NCBI GenBank assembly: GCA_028281765.1
Contig: JANQJF010000116.1
Coordinates: 1 to 35,972 of the forward strand
DNA from: Planctomycetota bacterium
GTDB lineage: Bacteria > Planctomycetota > UBA1135 > UBA2386
Length of the DNA: 35,972 nt
Direction of reading: 5' to 3'
The position numbers and the translations under genes are program-made. Below are positions 25,968-35,748 of this stretch, in pieces; position 1 is the first letter of the stretch, and every line of letters begins with the position of its first letter. Below the pieces are notes generated by a model that saw only the letters and a list, made by a program, of their open reading frames with translations, searched no databases and had not been told where the DNA came from.

Positions 25968-28838
25968 ATGCTTGGCGACGTGACCCCCCGCACTCGGCGT
26001 TCGTTTCGTTCCGTCGCCCGCATCGCAATCGCTGCCGGGCTGGCCATCCTGGCCTTGCCCTCCGCGATCGCCCAGGAGTCCCTCGAACTGGGCTCCCCCT
26101 TCGTCGACGACATGGTGCTCCAACGCGAGTTGCCCGCCTCCGTCTGGGGCTGGGCACCGCCGGGCACCGAAGTGACCGTCGCGTTCGCCGGGCAGCGACG
26201 CAGCGCGGTTACCGGCCCCAAGGGCACGTGGCGCATCACCCTCGCGCCGCTGACCGCATCCGCCGAGGAACGCAACCTGGTCGTCACCACCGACACCGGC
26301 CACCGCCTCGACCGACGCGGCGTCCTCGTCGGCGAAGTCTGGTTCGCATCCGGCCAGTCGAACATGGACTGGATCGCGGGCAAGTCGATATGCCGCGACC
26401 TCGCCCACCGCCTGCAGCGCGCGAAGCCGGAGGTGCCGATCCGTGAGTACGCCGCGGACATCGGCGCGTCGGTCTTCCAGCGAGATCGCACGACGTCCAA
26501 GGAGGGTTGGAAACGCGCGCGCCGGGCCGGCTCGTTCTCCGCGCTGGCTCTCGCGTTCGCGTACGAACTCCACACCGAGCTCGACGTGCCGGTTGGCATC
26601 CTGCGGAGCACGCACGGCGCGACGCCCGTCGAAACTTGGACCCCGTACGAAGCCTTCGCCGCGCGCCCCGAGCTCGAGGACATCGCGCAGCGCGTGCGCA
26701 GCAGCGACCCGACGACCGCGGACGGCGAGGCCGCCTACGCGCGCTTCTACGACGAACTTCGGGAGTGGCGTGCCGCGAGCGCCACGGAAATCGAACGAGG
26801 CGGCAAGGCACTCCCCCGCCCGAAACTCCCCGGCATCGGCGCCGACTGGAAGGGGCCGACGCGGATGTACAACCACAAGGTCGCGCCGCTGGTCCCCTAC
26901 GCGATCCGCGGCGTGATCTGGTGCCAGGGCACGCACAACGCCGGGGACGGTCGCATCTATGCGGAGAAGATGCACGCGCTCGTCGACGGGCTGCGCGCGA
27001 ACTGGGCGCGGCCGGACCTGCCTTTCTACTTCACCCAGATGCAGTGCTACGGTTCGCCCGACCCGGACACCGTCGGCTTTGCCGACATCCGCGAGGCGCA
27101 ACGCGCGTTCTTCATGACGGCGAAGAATGTCGGGATGGTGCTGCAGCATGACTTGAACCCGGCACGGCCGCAGAGCATCCACTACGCCAACAAGCTCGAC
27201 CCGGGCAAGCGGCTCGCGCGCTGGGCGCTCGCGCACCAGTACGGCCGCGACGAGCTCGCGTACACCGGACCGATCTTCGTGGGTCACTCGATCGACGGCG
27301 GCGCGGTGCGCGTGCGCTTCGAGCAGCGCGGCCCCGGCGGCGGCCTGATGGTCGGCAGCAAAGGTATGGAAGCCGACACGAGGAAGTCGCCCGACGCGTA
27401 CGTCGAGCCCGTGCGCGAGACGCCCGGACAGCCGCTGCGGCATTTCCGACTCGCCGGCCGCGACGGCGTATGGCACGCCGCCGAAGCGACGATCGCCGGT
27501 GACGCAGTCCTCGTGCGCAGCGCCGCCGTGCGCGAACCGGTCGGTGTGCAATACGCTTATAGCGCGGTTCCGATCGGGGCCAACCTCTACAACCGCGCGG
27601 GCCTGCCGGCGACGCCGTTCGCGGTGTTCGACGGCAAGCCACTGTTCCAGGAAGACCTGCAGACCGAAACGCCGACTGCGCAGACGACGAACGAGCCGAA
27701 GCCCTATCTGCAGCTCGCCACCCTGTTCCGACCGCGAACGGTGCTCCAGCGCGATCACGCGATTCCGGTCTGGGGTTTCGCGCGCTCGGGCGTCGTGGTC
27801 ACCGTGCGATTCGCGGGGCAGTCCAAGACGACGACGGTCGACGAGTTCGAACAGTGGCGCGTCGACCTCGATCCGACGCCCGCGTCCACGTCGGGTCGCG
27901 ATCTCGTCGTCACCTGCAGCGATGGCGCGTCACGCACGGTGCAAGACGTCGTCGTCGGCGACGTCTGGATTCTGACCGGCACCGCGAAGCTAGCGAGCGA
28001 ACTCTTCAAGAAGGACGCGGACACGACTGCCCTACCGGACGTCCGCGAGTTCCGCATCAAGACCAAAGCCCGCCGATTCCGCGAGCCGCGCAAGCGACGC
28101 ATGGAGATCGGCGGTGGCCGCTACGAGTCTTCGTGGCAGGCGATGACGTTCCAGAGCGAGCGGCCTCAGGTCTCGGCTGCCGGATACGCGTTCGCGAAGG
28201 AAGTCCAGAGGCCCGGTGTGCCGCTCGGCATCGTCACGCTCGGCGCCGAGAACCCACCTCTGACCTGGGTGTCGTATGACGCGCTGCAGACGGCGCAGGG
28301 TTTCGAGGCCGAGCGCGACGAACTCAACCAGTTGTTCCCGAACACCGCAGCGGGCGCGGCAGCAGTCGATCGATACATCGAGACGCTCCGGACCTACAAC
28401 AAGCGGGTCGCCGCGATCCTGAACACCGGGGCCGTGCTACCCGACGAGCTCGCATCCGGCCCGCCCGGCTTCCCGCAACCGGCCTACGACCAGTGGGCAC
28501 CACGCACCGAGAACGCGACGCTGACCTACAACTTCTGCATCAGCCCGCTCTCGCCGCACGCGATCTCCGGCCTCGTCTGGATTCCGGGGCCGCACAACAT
28601 CGGGAGTGACCCGTCGCGGTACGCCGCGGCGCTGTCAGTCTTTGCCGAGAGCCGTGCGACGACGTGGGGTCAGGACGCCCTGCCGTTCTACTACGCGCAG
28701 CCGTCCCGAGGGATCGTCGACGGCGTAGCGGCACCCGCGATCTCGGCGCCGAGCGGGGTCCTCGAGTTCGGCGCTTGGCCGAAGTCGATGCGCGAACTCG
28801 CGACCGCGCTCGGCCGTCTCGCAACGACCGAGCGGTGA
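25968..28838 (+). CDS. Secreted tandem SASA-type esterase, second copy degenerate
   Basis: The 956-residue product has a signal peptide (VARIAIAAGLAILALPSAIAQ) and two similar halves. Half one (about 38-570) follows the sialate O-acetylesterase layout: SPFVDDMVLQRELPASVWGWAPPGTEVTV, VLVGEVWFASGQSNM with Ser131, WCQGTHN (318-324; the usual Glu of WxQGExN is Thr322), and His405 in SIHYANK. Half two (about 590-956) repeats FRPRTVLQRDHAIPVWGFARSGVVVTV and VVVGDVWILTGTAKL. There the GQSNM site reads GTAKL (671-675), so the serine is gone, and WxQGE reads WIPGP. Half two is probably a structural or binding domain. ATG 25968 is used; GTG 25980 also precedes the signal peptide. The stop is 10 bases from the convergent gene. 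Confidence 0.9.
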   Translation: MLGDVTPRTRRSFRSVARIAIAAGLAILALPSAIAQESLELGSPFVDDMVLQRELPASVWGWAPPGTEVTVAFAGQRRSAVTGPKGTWRITLAPLTASAEERNLVVTTDTGHRLDRRGVLVGEVWFASGQSNMDWIAGKSICRDLAHRLQRAKPEVPIREYAADIGASVFQRDRTTSKEGWKRARRAGSFSALALAFAYELHTELDVPVGILRSTHGATPVETWTPYEAFAARPELEDIAQRVRSSDPTTADGEAAYARFYDELREWRAASATEIERGGKALPRPKLPGIGADWKGPTRMYNHKVAPLVPYAIRGVIWCQGTHNAGDGRIYAEKMHALVDGLRANWARPDLPFYFTQMQCYGSPDPDTVGFADIREAQRAFFMTAKNVGMVLQHDLNPARPQSIHYANKLDPGKRLARWALAHQYGRDELAYTGPIFVGHSIDGGAVRVRFEQRGPGGGLMVGSKGMEADTRKSPDAYVEPVRETPGQPLRHFRLAGRDGVWHAAEATIAGDAVLVRSAAVREPVGVQYAYSAVPIGANLYNRAGLPATPFAVFDGKPLFQEDLQTETPTAQTTNEPKPYLQLATLFRPRTVLQRDHAIPVWGFARSGVVVTVRFAGQSKTTTVDEFEQWRVDLDPTPASTSGRDLVVTCSDGASRTVQDVVVGDVWILTGTAKLASELFKKDADTTALPDVREFRIKTKARRFREPRKRRMEIGGGRYESSWQAMTFQSERPQVSAAGYAFAKEVQRPGVPLGIVTLGAENPPLTWVSYDALQTAQGFEAERDELNQLFPNTAAGAAAVDRYIETLRTYNKRVAAILNTGAVLPDELASGPPGFPQPAYDQWAPRTENATLTYNFCISPLSPHAISGLVWIPGPHNIGSDPSRYAAALSVFAESRATTWGQDALPFYYAQPSRGIVDGVAAPAISAPSGVLEFGAWPKSMRELATALGRLATTER

Positions 28839-28848
28839 GACTTCACGC

Positions 28849-29529
28849 TTACGGCACCTGGAAGCGATGCACGTTCGTGAACTCGATCGTCGCGTCGTTG
28901 TGCACGGCGGCCGCCTGCACGAAGAAGTCCAACGTGTGCAAGCTCGGGTCGTCCGGCACGACCACGGACAAGAAGGGGTTCCCGAGGGTCGGTGGCCCGA
29001 TCGGCGCGCCGACCCCCATCTGGACGAAGCCGCTCAGGTCGATGTGGATCGGGCCCCAGTCGAGGAAGTCGATCGGGAGCATCAGTCCGAACGACAGCAA
29101 GACGAAGTAGGTGTCGCCGGCCGGAGGGGCGGCTGGCGGCTGACCCGGGAAGACCGGCGCCGAGAACCCGTAGAAGTCGAACGACAGGGTTCCGGGCACG
29201 GGCGACTGGACGGGGATGTTGCCGAAAATGCCGGACGACGCGGCCGTGATCGACACGACGTCCAGCACCGGGCACATCGCGGCGTTGGGGTCGAACGTCG
29301 CGACGATGTCGACCGGGGCGTTCTCGAAGTCGCTGAGGTCGATCGTCGAGGATCGGAGGCGGAGATCCTGGCCGGTGTTGAAGTTGCGATGGGCTTGCGC
29401 TCGGTGCGTCGCACCGTCGTTACAGATCGAGGGGCCGATCGGCTCGAGCGTATCCCGAATGGTGATCGTCTGCGCGGTCGTGGACGCGGCGAGAATCGTG
29501 CAGGCGAGGGTGGTGAAAAGTCGGTTCAT
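28849..29529 (-). CDS. Secreted beta-rich protein, function unknown
   Basis: The 226-residue product has a signal peptide with likely cleavage after MNRLFTTLACTILAASTTA. The mature part has alternating hydrophobic strands and few charged residues, for example STIDLSDFENAPVDIVATFDP, GTLSFDFYGFSAPVFPG, TYFVLLSFGLMLPIDFLDWGPIHIDLSGF and SLHTLDFFVQAAAVHND. The last stretch resembles the C-terminal part of other secreted proteins in this lineage. No catalytic motif is seen. It lies 156 bases downstream of the module B sigma/repeat fusion gene, on the same strand, and converges on the tandem esterase gene. Confidence 0.8.
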   Translation of the reverse strand: MNRLFTTLACTILAASTTAQTITIRDTLEPIGPSICNDGATHRAQAHRNFNTGQDLRLRSSTIDLSDFENAPVDIVATFDPNAAMCPVLDVVSITAASSGIFGNIPVQSPVPGTLSFDFYGFSAPVFPGQPPAAPPAGDTYFVLLSFGLMLPIDFLDWGPIHIDLSGFVQMGVGAPIGPPTLGNPFLSVVVPDDPSLHTLDFFVQAAAVHNDATIEFTNVHRFQVP

Positions 29530-29685
29530 GGGTCCTGGATTCGTGCTGGTCGATTGCGGGCCTGGGGGTCTCGCCCCGTCGGAGTCGGTCCGGTCGGGGA
29601 CGGCCTGCGGAGGCTCGGATGTCGAGCGGGCACGGGAGTACTCAAGAAAAGTCGAGATGCTCGAGAGACCGCGTGGCTCCCGACC

Positions 29686-32178
29686 TCAACGCACCACGAC
29701 CTCGGTCACCGATCCCGGCTCCAGCGCCACCGGGTACCGAGCGATCTCGAGATCCCCTCGCCATAGCACCACGTCCGTCGCCGCGTCGCTGACCCGAAGG
29801 ATCGGCGACACGTCCGAATCGAGGGCGACTCGCTCCGTACGCGTCGCGGTCGCCCCCCGTCGAATCAGTACGAGGGTGTCTTCGCGCTCGGAGTCCTGCA
29901 CGCTGATCGAATCACCGGCCACGTCGCCGATGACGCGCACGCGCAAGTCCGCACTCCGCGTGACCCGGACCTCGTGCTCATGAACCGACGGATCGACGGG
30001 CGAATACACCTTCGTCAGGCCGTGGCCCATGACCTTGATCCACGACTCACACACGGGCAGGTCGGGGACGACGATCCGCCCATCGGCATCGGTGTCTCCG
30101 ATCTCCCGAAGCTCTTCGCGCAACTGCACGATCTCACCAGCGACCGTGATTCGGAACGGGAACGTCGCGATTGACACGGTCGCGCCCGCGACGGCACGTC
30201 CCGCGCCGTCGCGCACGACGACGACCGACTCTTCCTCTCTGGTCCGGGGCTCGAACGTCAGCTCGCATCCCGTGGTGCCGGCATGCACCTCACCCACCTC
30301 ACACCAGAAACCCGTGGCCGGATCGAGCGCCGCGACTCGGTAGACGCGATCGCCGAGGCCCTCGAACTCGAAGCGTCCGCGCGCGTCGGTGCGGACCCGG
30401 TGCCAGAAGTCGCGATGCGTCTCGCACTCGCGCGACCACTCCGCGATCTCGGGTCCCGCGGGCGCCGCGAGCTCGGGGAACGGAGTCAGCATCGACTCCT
30501 GGGAGCCCGGCGCCGCGAACACCACGCTCGGGTCCGCGAGCCACACGACGACGTCCGCGCGTGGCGCTCCGCCGCGGTCCGTGATGCGGCCGTCGATCGA
30601 ACGTGTTTCGGCTGCCATCCGGAGCTCGAGCGGATCGGGCCAGCGCGGCGTACCGCTGGTGTGCGCCGTGGCGTCAATCACCAGCGGCCCGTAGCCGGGG
30701 TGTGCGGCGACGAGCCGTGTCGCGGCGCGGCCACTGTTCGTGAACCCGGGCTCGAGCATGAAACGCCCCGACGCGTCCGAGTGCGTGACGTTCAACCCGC
30801 TGCCGATGCGTACGTCGGTGAGCGGCCCACCGTGGGCGTCGCGTACGACACCCACGATCGAGTCCGCGGAAGGGAGCGCAGGCGACATCTCGAGCACGCG
30901 CCGTTCCTGGGAACCGTCGCACTCGACTTCACAGGTGCGCCACCCACCGCGACGCGCACGAATTCGAACCCCGTTCGCGATCGGCGCGGAATCGATCCGA
31001 AAGACACCGTCGGCATCCGTTCTCGTGTCGTAGCCGAAGCGTGCTCCGGAGCTGAGCCCGAGGAGAGCACGCGCCCCCCGCGGCGGCAGCACCTCCACCT
31101 CGACGTTCGGAAGGCCACGGCCGATGTCGTCGACGACGCGGCCCTCGACGGTTCCACTGCGCGCGACGACGACCTGGGCGCCGCTCCGTGACGCGGGGTC
31201 TCGCACCAGCGTCGCGAAGACGGTCACGACGTCGGAGTCGTCAGCGCACAACATCCCGGGACGTCCGCTCGACGCATACGCGAACATCCCGTCGATCGCG
31301 GACTCGAACGACAAGTCGTCCTCGCGGCTCTCGGGAGATCGCAGCGCCAGGCGAACCCGTGACGCAGGCGTCCCGTCCAAGAACTGCACTCTACCGCGGA
31401 GATCGAGTGCAACGGCACGGGTCGGACTCTCGCCGCCCGACGACCGTACCCCGACGACGTCGCGCTGTGTGAGCGAGTCACGATCCTCGATCTCCTCCAA
31501 CGGCAGACGTCCTCGCGCGACGCGCGACTCACTCCGCGGGGGCGGCGAAGCTGCGTCGTACGAGAGGCCGAGACCGACGCATGCGATCGCCATGACTACA
31601 CCCGCCCCGTACGTGATCGTCGCGTTGGCGGGCTGCACGGACTTCGGTGGAACCCGACACAGCGACACCAGCATGACGACCCACGCGCCTCGATCCCCGC
31701 CATTGCGTCGATCGAGGCGTTCGCGCATCGCGGCCAACCCGCGCTGCAACCGAGTCTTCACGGTCGGAATCGGAAGCCCCATGTGCGCCGCGATCTCGGT
31801 CGGAGTCTCTCCCTCGTAGTAGCGCCTCAGCAGCACGTCCCGGTAGATCCCGCGCATGGCCATCAGCTCTTCGACGACCTGCCGGTGGGCATCGACCCGG
31901 AATGCGAGCTCGTCGCTCGACGGGGCGTCCTCCGCGCGGGATGCCGCGACCTGCTCGCGAGACTGACGCCGCATGTCGCGGCGGTACCGCTCGCGGACGA
32001 CATTGCGCAGGATCCGACCGAGCCAGTGCCGCGGCGACCGAATCCTCTCGGGCGCATTCTGGATGGCGCGCAACATCGTGTCCTGCGCGAGATCCTCAGC
32101 GGTGTGCGGATCGCGCACGAGATCTCGCGCGACGCGACGGACCCACTCCGCGTGAGTCAGAAGTGCGTGCATCTCCAT
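29686..32178 (-). CDS. Membrane-anchored ECF sigma factor fused to carboxypeptidase-regulatory-like repeats (second copy)
   Basis: The 830-residue product has sigma region 2 (10-75: HTAEDLAQDTMLRAIQ, PRHWLGRILRNVVRERYRR) and region 4 (98-155: YRDVLLRRYYEGETPTEIAAHMGLPIPTVKTRLQRGLAAMRERL). A transmembrane helix lies at about 188-207, and about 620 outer residues carry CarboxypepD_reg-like units (VEGRVVDDIGRGLPNVEVEV, IVGVVRDAHGGPLTDVRIGS, IDGRITDRGGAPRADVVVWL, VVVVRDGAGRAVAGATVSIA). It is a diverged paralog of the gene at 14353-17289. ATG 32178 is chosen (ATG 32172 also possible), because the frame further upstream is arginine-rich and lacks family character. It diverges from the ECF sigma gene at 32416. 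Confidence 0.9.
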   Translation of the reverse strand: MEMHALLTHAEWVRRVARDLVRDPHTAEDLAQDTMLRAIQNAPERIRSPRHWLGRILRNVVRERYRRDMRRQSREQVAASRAEDAPSSDELAFRVDAHRQVVEELMAMRGIYRDVLLRRYYEGETPTEIAAHMGLPIPTVKTRLQRGLAAMRERLDRRNGGDRGAWVVMLVSLCRVPPKSVQPANATITYGAGVVMAIACVGLGLSYDAASPPPRSESRVARGRLPLEEIEDRDSLTQRDVVGVRSSGGESPTRAVALDLRGRVQFLDGTPASRVRLALRSPESREDDLSFESAIDGMFAYASSGRPGMLCADDSDVVTVFATLVRDPASRSGAQVVVARSGTVEGRVVDDIGRGLPNVEVEVLPPRGARALLGLSSGARFGYDTRTDADGVFRIDSAPIANGVRIRARRGGWRTCEVECDGSQERRVLEMSPALPSADSIVGVVRDAHGGPLTDVRIGSGLNVTHSDASGRFMLEPGFTNSGRAATRLVAAHPGYGPLVIDATAHTSGTPRWPDPLELRMAAETRSIDGRITDRGGAPRADVVVWLADPSVVFAAPGSQESMLTPFPELAAPAGPEIAEWSRECETHRDFWHRVRTDARGRFEFEGLGDRVYRVAALDPATGFWCEVGEVHAGTTGCELTFEPRTREEESVVVVRDGAGRAVAGATVSIATFPFRITVAGEIVQLREELREIGDTDADGRIVVPDLPVCESWIKVMGHGLTKVYSPVDPSVHEHEVRVTRSADLRVRVIGDVAGDSISVQDSEREDTLVLIRRGATATRTERVALDSDVSPILRVSDAATDVVLWRGDLEIARYPVALEPGSVTEVVVR

Positions 32179-32415
32179 GTGGACCACGACGACTGGGATG
32201 ACGCCGAATCGCCGCGGAACTCGGCGAATCGGCGGAAATCGACGCAGCACATAGACCCGCTGATCCGACCGGTTGCAGGACGACCCGTCGAATTCGGCGT
32301 GGGGGCCGACGCCGCGCTGTCAGCGGCGCAGGGAGTCTCGGAAACCGCTTCAGAGGCGTGCCGGGCACCCGTACGCTGGTGACCATGACCGATCGCCAGG
32401 CGCCGGAGTGAAATC
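32179..32415. promoter_or_regulatory. Divergent promoter region of the module B sigma genes
   Basis: These 237 bases separate the leftward sigma/repeat fusion gene from the rightward ECF sigma gene, so both promoters should lie here. GC-rich dyads around 32215-32240 and 32305-32332 are visible. Neither matches a known operator, and no clear -35/-10 pair could be assigned. Confidence 0.35.
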
Positions 32416-33024
32416 GTGGACGAGTCCCGTCAAGACGACATTCGGCGCGCGGCGGCAGGGGATCGAGCGGCGCTCGAACGGCTCTTGGTCGCGGAGCTAC
32501 CGGCACTCCGCGGCTATCTCCGCCTCCGAATCGGCGAACGGATCCGGGCCAAGGAATCCTGCTCGGACCTCGCGCAGTCGATCTGCCGCGAAGCTCTCGC
32601 AGACCTCGGCGACTTCGAGTACCGCGGGGAGGCTGCTTTCCGACACTGGCTGTTCCAACGTGCGCAGCGCAAGATCCTCCGCCGCGCAGAGTTCTACGGT
32701 GCCGGAATGCGCGACGCGGGCCGCGAAATCGGCGCCGAGTCCCCAGCGCACGATGCGCAGCGAAACGGCGAGCTGCTCGAGGCGTACGCGAACATTTGTT
32801 CGCCTTCCCAGGTGGCGGCTGGTCACGAAGAAGTCGCGCGGATCGAAGCGGCGGTCGACGAACTCCCCGAAGCCCAGCGTGAAGCGATTCTGCTCCACAA
32901 GGTCGTCGGCCTGAGCTACACGGAGATCGCAGAGGCGACCAACCGCAGTGAGGGTGCCGTGCGCACGGCCGTGTATCGGGGTCTCGCGGACCTCGGCATC
33001 CGGCTCGCGCGGAGCGATTCTTGA
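32416..33024 (+). CDS. ECF-type RNA polymerase sigma factor
   Basis: The 202-residue product has region 2 (KESCSDLAQSICREALADLGDFEYRGEAAFRHWLFQRAQRKILRRAEFY) and region 4 (LPEAQREAILLHKVVGLSYTEIAEATNRSEGAVRTAVYRGLADL). It is clearly related to the sigma factor at 17348-17938, sharing the CSDL(A/V)Q, ILRR/IRNR-x-x-FYGA and NRSEGAVR/GRSEGAVR blocks. The start is GTG at 32416 with GGAG seven bases upstream. It converges with the module B kinase gene, with only seven bases between the stops. As in module A, no anti-sigma factor gene is adjacent. Confidence 0.9.
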   Translation: MDESRQDDIRRAAAGDRAALERLLVAELPALRGYLRLRIGERIRAKESCSDLAQSICREALADLGDFEYRGEAAFRHWLFQRAQRKILRRAEFYGAGMRDAGREIGAESPAHDAQRNGELLEAYANICSPSQVAAGHEEVARIEAAVDELPEAQREAILLHKVVGLSYTEIAEATNRSEGAVRTAVYRGLADLGIRLARSDS

Positions 33025-33031
33025 GGGCGAG

Positions 33032-35743
33032 TCAACGGTTGCCGGCGGCTTCCCGGCGACTCGCCAGACTCTCCCGTAGATCACGGAATTCCGCTACGTC
33101 GCGCATGCCGTCGAACTCGCGACTGAACAAGAACTTCGCGTCTCGGAACCCGTTGTCGATGCCGCGTCGCGCGGCCTCGAGTGATCGACGTCGATAGGTC
33201 GTGAGGAGCGCTTCGCGCTCGTCTTCGGGAAGCGATTCATCCTTCGACACGGCCGCAGCACGCATCGCGTCGGCGCGCGCCGCGAAAATCGAGCCCACGG
33301 CCGGGCCAAACAGACTCGGGCACTCGTCGATGCTCGCGTCCAGGTCGCGGTACTGCCCGCACTCGATGGCAGCGCCCAACCGAATCACCTTGTGCTTGCG
33401 AAGGAAGCTCCGGGCATATCGGTTGTCCGGGTTTCGCTCGAGCACAGCGGCCTGACATGCGATCGCGCGATCGAGCAGAGCCAACGCTTCAGCCGGCTGG
33501 CGACGTCGTAGGTGGATCTGGGCGAGGTTGCTGAGCAGTCCGCCGAGAGTACTCCGCAGCCTCGTGTGATCGGGCTGTGCAGCCAAAACACGTTCGAGCA
33601 GTCCTACTCCGTCGGTGAGCAAGTCGAAGGACTCATCGAATCGCTCGAGCTGATTCAGCGTCGCGCCGTACGACATGTACAGCGCGGCGAGACGACCGCT
33701 CTCGAACATGCGATTCGGGTCTCGCTCGAGCACGCCGATCAACAGTCCCCTGGCCCGATCGAAGTCCAGGAGCGCCGTTTCGTAGCGGCCGCCTTGGAAC
33801 GCGTACGTCGCGCGCTCGTGGTAGGCCTGCGCGAGCTGCGCATTCAACGCGTCACGTTTTCCCGCCGGATCGACCGCCTGCAGATCGTCGATCGCCCGCG
33901 TGACGAGATCGACGCTCGACTCGTCGTTGCGCGCCGCGAACTCGATCTTCGACAACAGCAAGAAGATGGACGCACGAGGCCCGGCGACCTCGATTCGCTC
34001 CGGGTGCTCGGCGAAACGCGGCTCCAAGTGCTCGAGACCCGCTCGCGCCGCTGCGCGCGCATCGGAGTCGCGCTCCAGCGCGTGCAGACTCGACATCTTC
34101 CCTGCCGTGAGCTGGCCGAGCGCCGACAGGTCGTCCAATGACAACTCGCCGAGCGAACCCAGCGCTTCGAGTCCCCGCGAATACGTCTCGACGGCCTGCT
34201 CCATCGACGCGAGCTCGGCGAACAGGTCGCCGAACGCCAAGCAGAGCCCCGCGTCCCGGCGAATCAGCGCCGGCGCGTCGGAACGGATCTCGCGCAGACG
34301 CGCATACTGCTCGAGCGCGTCCTCCATCAGTGTCTCGCGCATCTCGTGCGCGCCCTCGAGCCGCTGTACGGCCGGACTCTGCAGTCGCGTGAGCGTTCGG
34401 TCGACGAACGCCTGCGCTTCGTCAAAGCTCGCGTTGGCGATACGCTCCGCGGCCTCGACCTTGCGATTCGCGCGACGATCGAGCAACCACCAGGTCAATG
34501 GCGCGAACGCGGTCAGCATGACCGCCAACGCAATCGCCGCACTGCGCGCGCGATGGCGCTGAACCCAGCGCAGCCCGCGCCGAAAGCGGCTCGGCCGTCG
34601 CGCCGTGATCGGTTGCAGCTCGAGCACTCGTTGCAGATCGGCACCGAAGTCGTCCGCGGACGCGTAGCGACGCTCGCGTTCTCGATCCATCGCGACCAAG
34701 CAGACGGTCTCCGCATCGACCGGAATCGCGCGCGAGATCGTGCGGGGCCCGGTCGGACTGCCCGCGAGGATTCGCCAGCGGATGTCGCCGTGGTCGTCGC
34801 CGTAAAACGGCGACTGCAGCGTGAGCAGCTCGTAGAGAGTCACGCCGAGCGAGTAGATGTCGGTCCGCGCGTCGAGCGGCTCGCGACCGATCTGCTCGGG
34901 CGACATGTAGGCGAGCGAGCCGAGCGTGGAGCCCGTCTGTGTGATCTTCGGTGAGTCCGGCAGCTTGGCGAGGCCGAAGTCCAACAGGACCACACGGCCA
35001 CCCGCTGTGATCATGATGTTGGAAGGCTTCACGTCCCGGTGCACGACGCCCCGGGCGTGCGCGTGCGCGAGCGCGTCGGTGACCAACCGCACGATCCGCA
35101 ACGCGGCTTGCGCCCAGGACCCCTCGAACAACGCGGGGACTTGGGAGACCGCATTGCCGACCGTCTCCGGAGCGGACTGTCGCAGCGCGTCGAACATGTC
35201 CCGACCACGGAGCGTCGCCAGATCGCGGCTTCGCGCCTCTTCGATCAGCTCCGCCGCGGTCATCCCCTCGATGTATTCCATCGAGAAGTACGGGTTGCCG
35301 TCGTGCTCGCCGACGTCGAAGACCGACACGATGCCGGGGTGGCTGAGCTTGGCCACCGCTTCGACCTCGCGCAGCAGCCGCGACCGCGATTCCGTCAGGT
35401 GCTGGAGGTCCGCGCGAATCCACTTCAAGGCGACTTCCCTACCGAGCTTCGCCTGGCGGGCCAGAAAGACGACACCCATCCCACCGCGGCCGAGCCGGCG
35501 CACGAGCTCGTAGCCACCGATCGACTGCGGCAGCGGTTCTTCGACTTCGCGCGCGATCAGGCCCGAAGCCTGCAGCTGCGCGAGCGCGGCGCGGATGTCG
35601 TCGCTGCGCGCGGGGTGCGCCGCGCACACCGCATCGACGGCGCCCGGACCCTCGACCTCGATCTTCTCGAGGCACTGCGCGACCAAGTCGTGCAGGTCGA
35701 GCGGATCGGGCTGGGTCGGGATACCGTCGTCCATCGCAGACAC
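33032..35743 (-). CDS. Transmembrane Ser/Thr protein kinase with TPR-like C-terminal region (module B)
   Basis: The 903-residue product begins with a short region (LHDLVAQCLEKIEVEGPGAVDAVCAAHPARSDDIRAAL) that matches the N-terminus of the module A kinase. The kinase domain (about 78-375) has GRGGMGVVF (85-93), Lys107 in VALKWI, HRDVKPSN (235-242), DFG (255-257), SLAYMSPEQ and DIYSLGVTLYELL, so it should be active. It carries an extended loop at about 165-212 before the catalytic-loop helix. A transmembrane helix is at 402-421, followed by helical TPR-like repeats to the end. GTG 35743 is used; ATG 35734 is an alternative. It lies five bases downstream of the stop of the secreted-protein gene, on the same strand. 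Confidence 0.92.
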   Translation of the reverse strand: MSAMDDGIPTQPDPLDLHDLVAQCLEKIEVEGPGAVDAVCAAHPARSDDIRAALAQLQASGLIAREVEEPLPQSIGGYELVRRLGRGGMGVVFLARQAKLGREVALKWIRADLQHLTESRSRLLREVEAVAKLSHPGIVSVFDVGEHDGNPYFSMEYIEGMTAAELIEEARSRDLATLRGRDMFDALRQSAPETVGNAVSQVPALFEGSWAQAALRIVRLVTDALAHAHARGVVHRDVKPSNIMITAGGRVVLLDFGLAKLPDSPKITQTGSTLGSLAYMSPEQIGREPLDARTDIYSLGVTLYELLTLQSPFYGDDHGDIRWRILAGSPTGPRTISRAIPVDAETVCLVAMDRERERRYASADDFGADLQRVLELQPITARRPSRFRRGLRWVQRHRARSAAIALAVMLTAFAPLTWWLLDRRANRKVEAAERIANASFDEAQAFVDRTLTRLQSPAVQRLEGAHEMRETLMEDALEQYARLREIRSDAPALIRRDAGLCLAFGDLFAELASMEQAVETYSRGLEALGSLGELSLDDLSALGQLTAGKMSSLHALERDSDARAAARAGLEHLEPRFAEHPERIEVAGPRASIFLLLSKIEFAARNDESSVDLVTRAIDDLQAVDPAGKRDALNAQLAQAYHERATYAFQGGRYETALLDFDRARGLLIGVLERDPNRMFESGRLAALYMSYGATLNQLERFDESFDLLTDGVGLLERVLAAQPDHTRLRSTLGGLLSNLAQIHLRRRQPAEALALLDRAIACQAAVLERNPDNRYARSFLRKHKVIRLGAAIECGQYRDLDASIDECPSLFGPAVGSIFAARADAMRAAAVSKDESLPEDEREALLTTYRRRSLEAARRGIDNGFRDAKFLFSREFDGMRDVAEFRDLRESLASRREAAGNR

Positions 35744-35748
35744 CGATC

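Noticed and set aside
23714..27758. Long minus-strand open frames opposite the two esterase genes
   Set aside because: They mirror GC3-rich coding DNA and carry no family motifs, whereas the plus-strand proteins have signal peptides and catalytic motifs.
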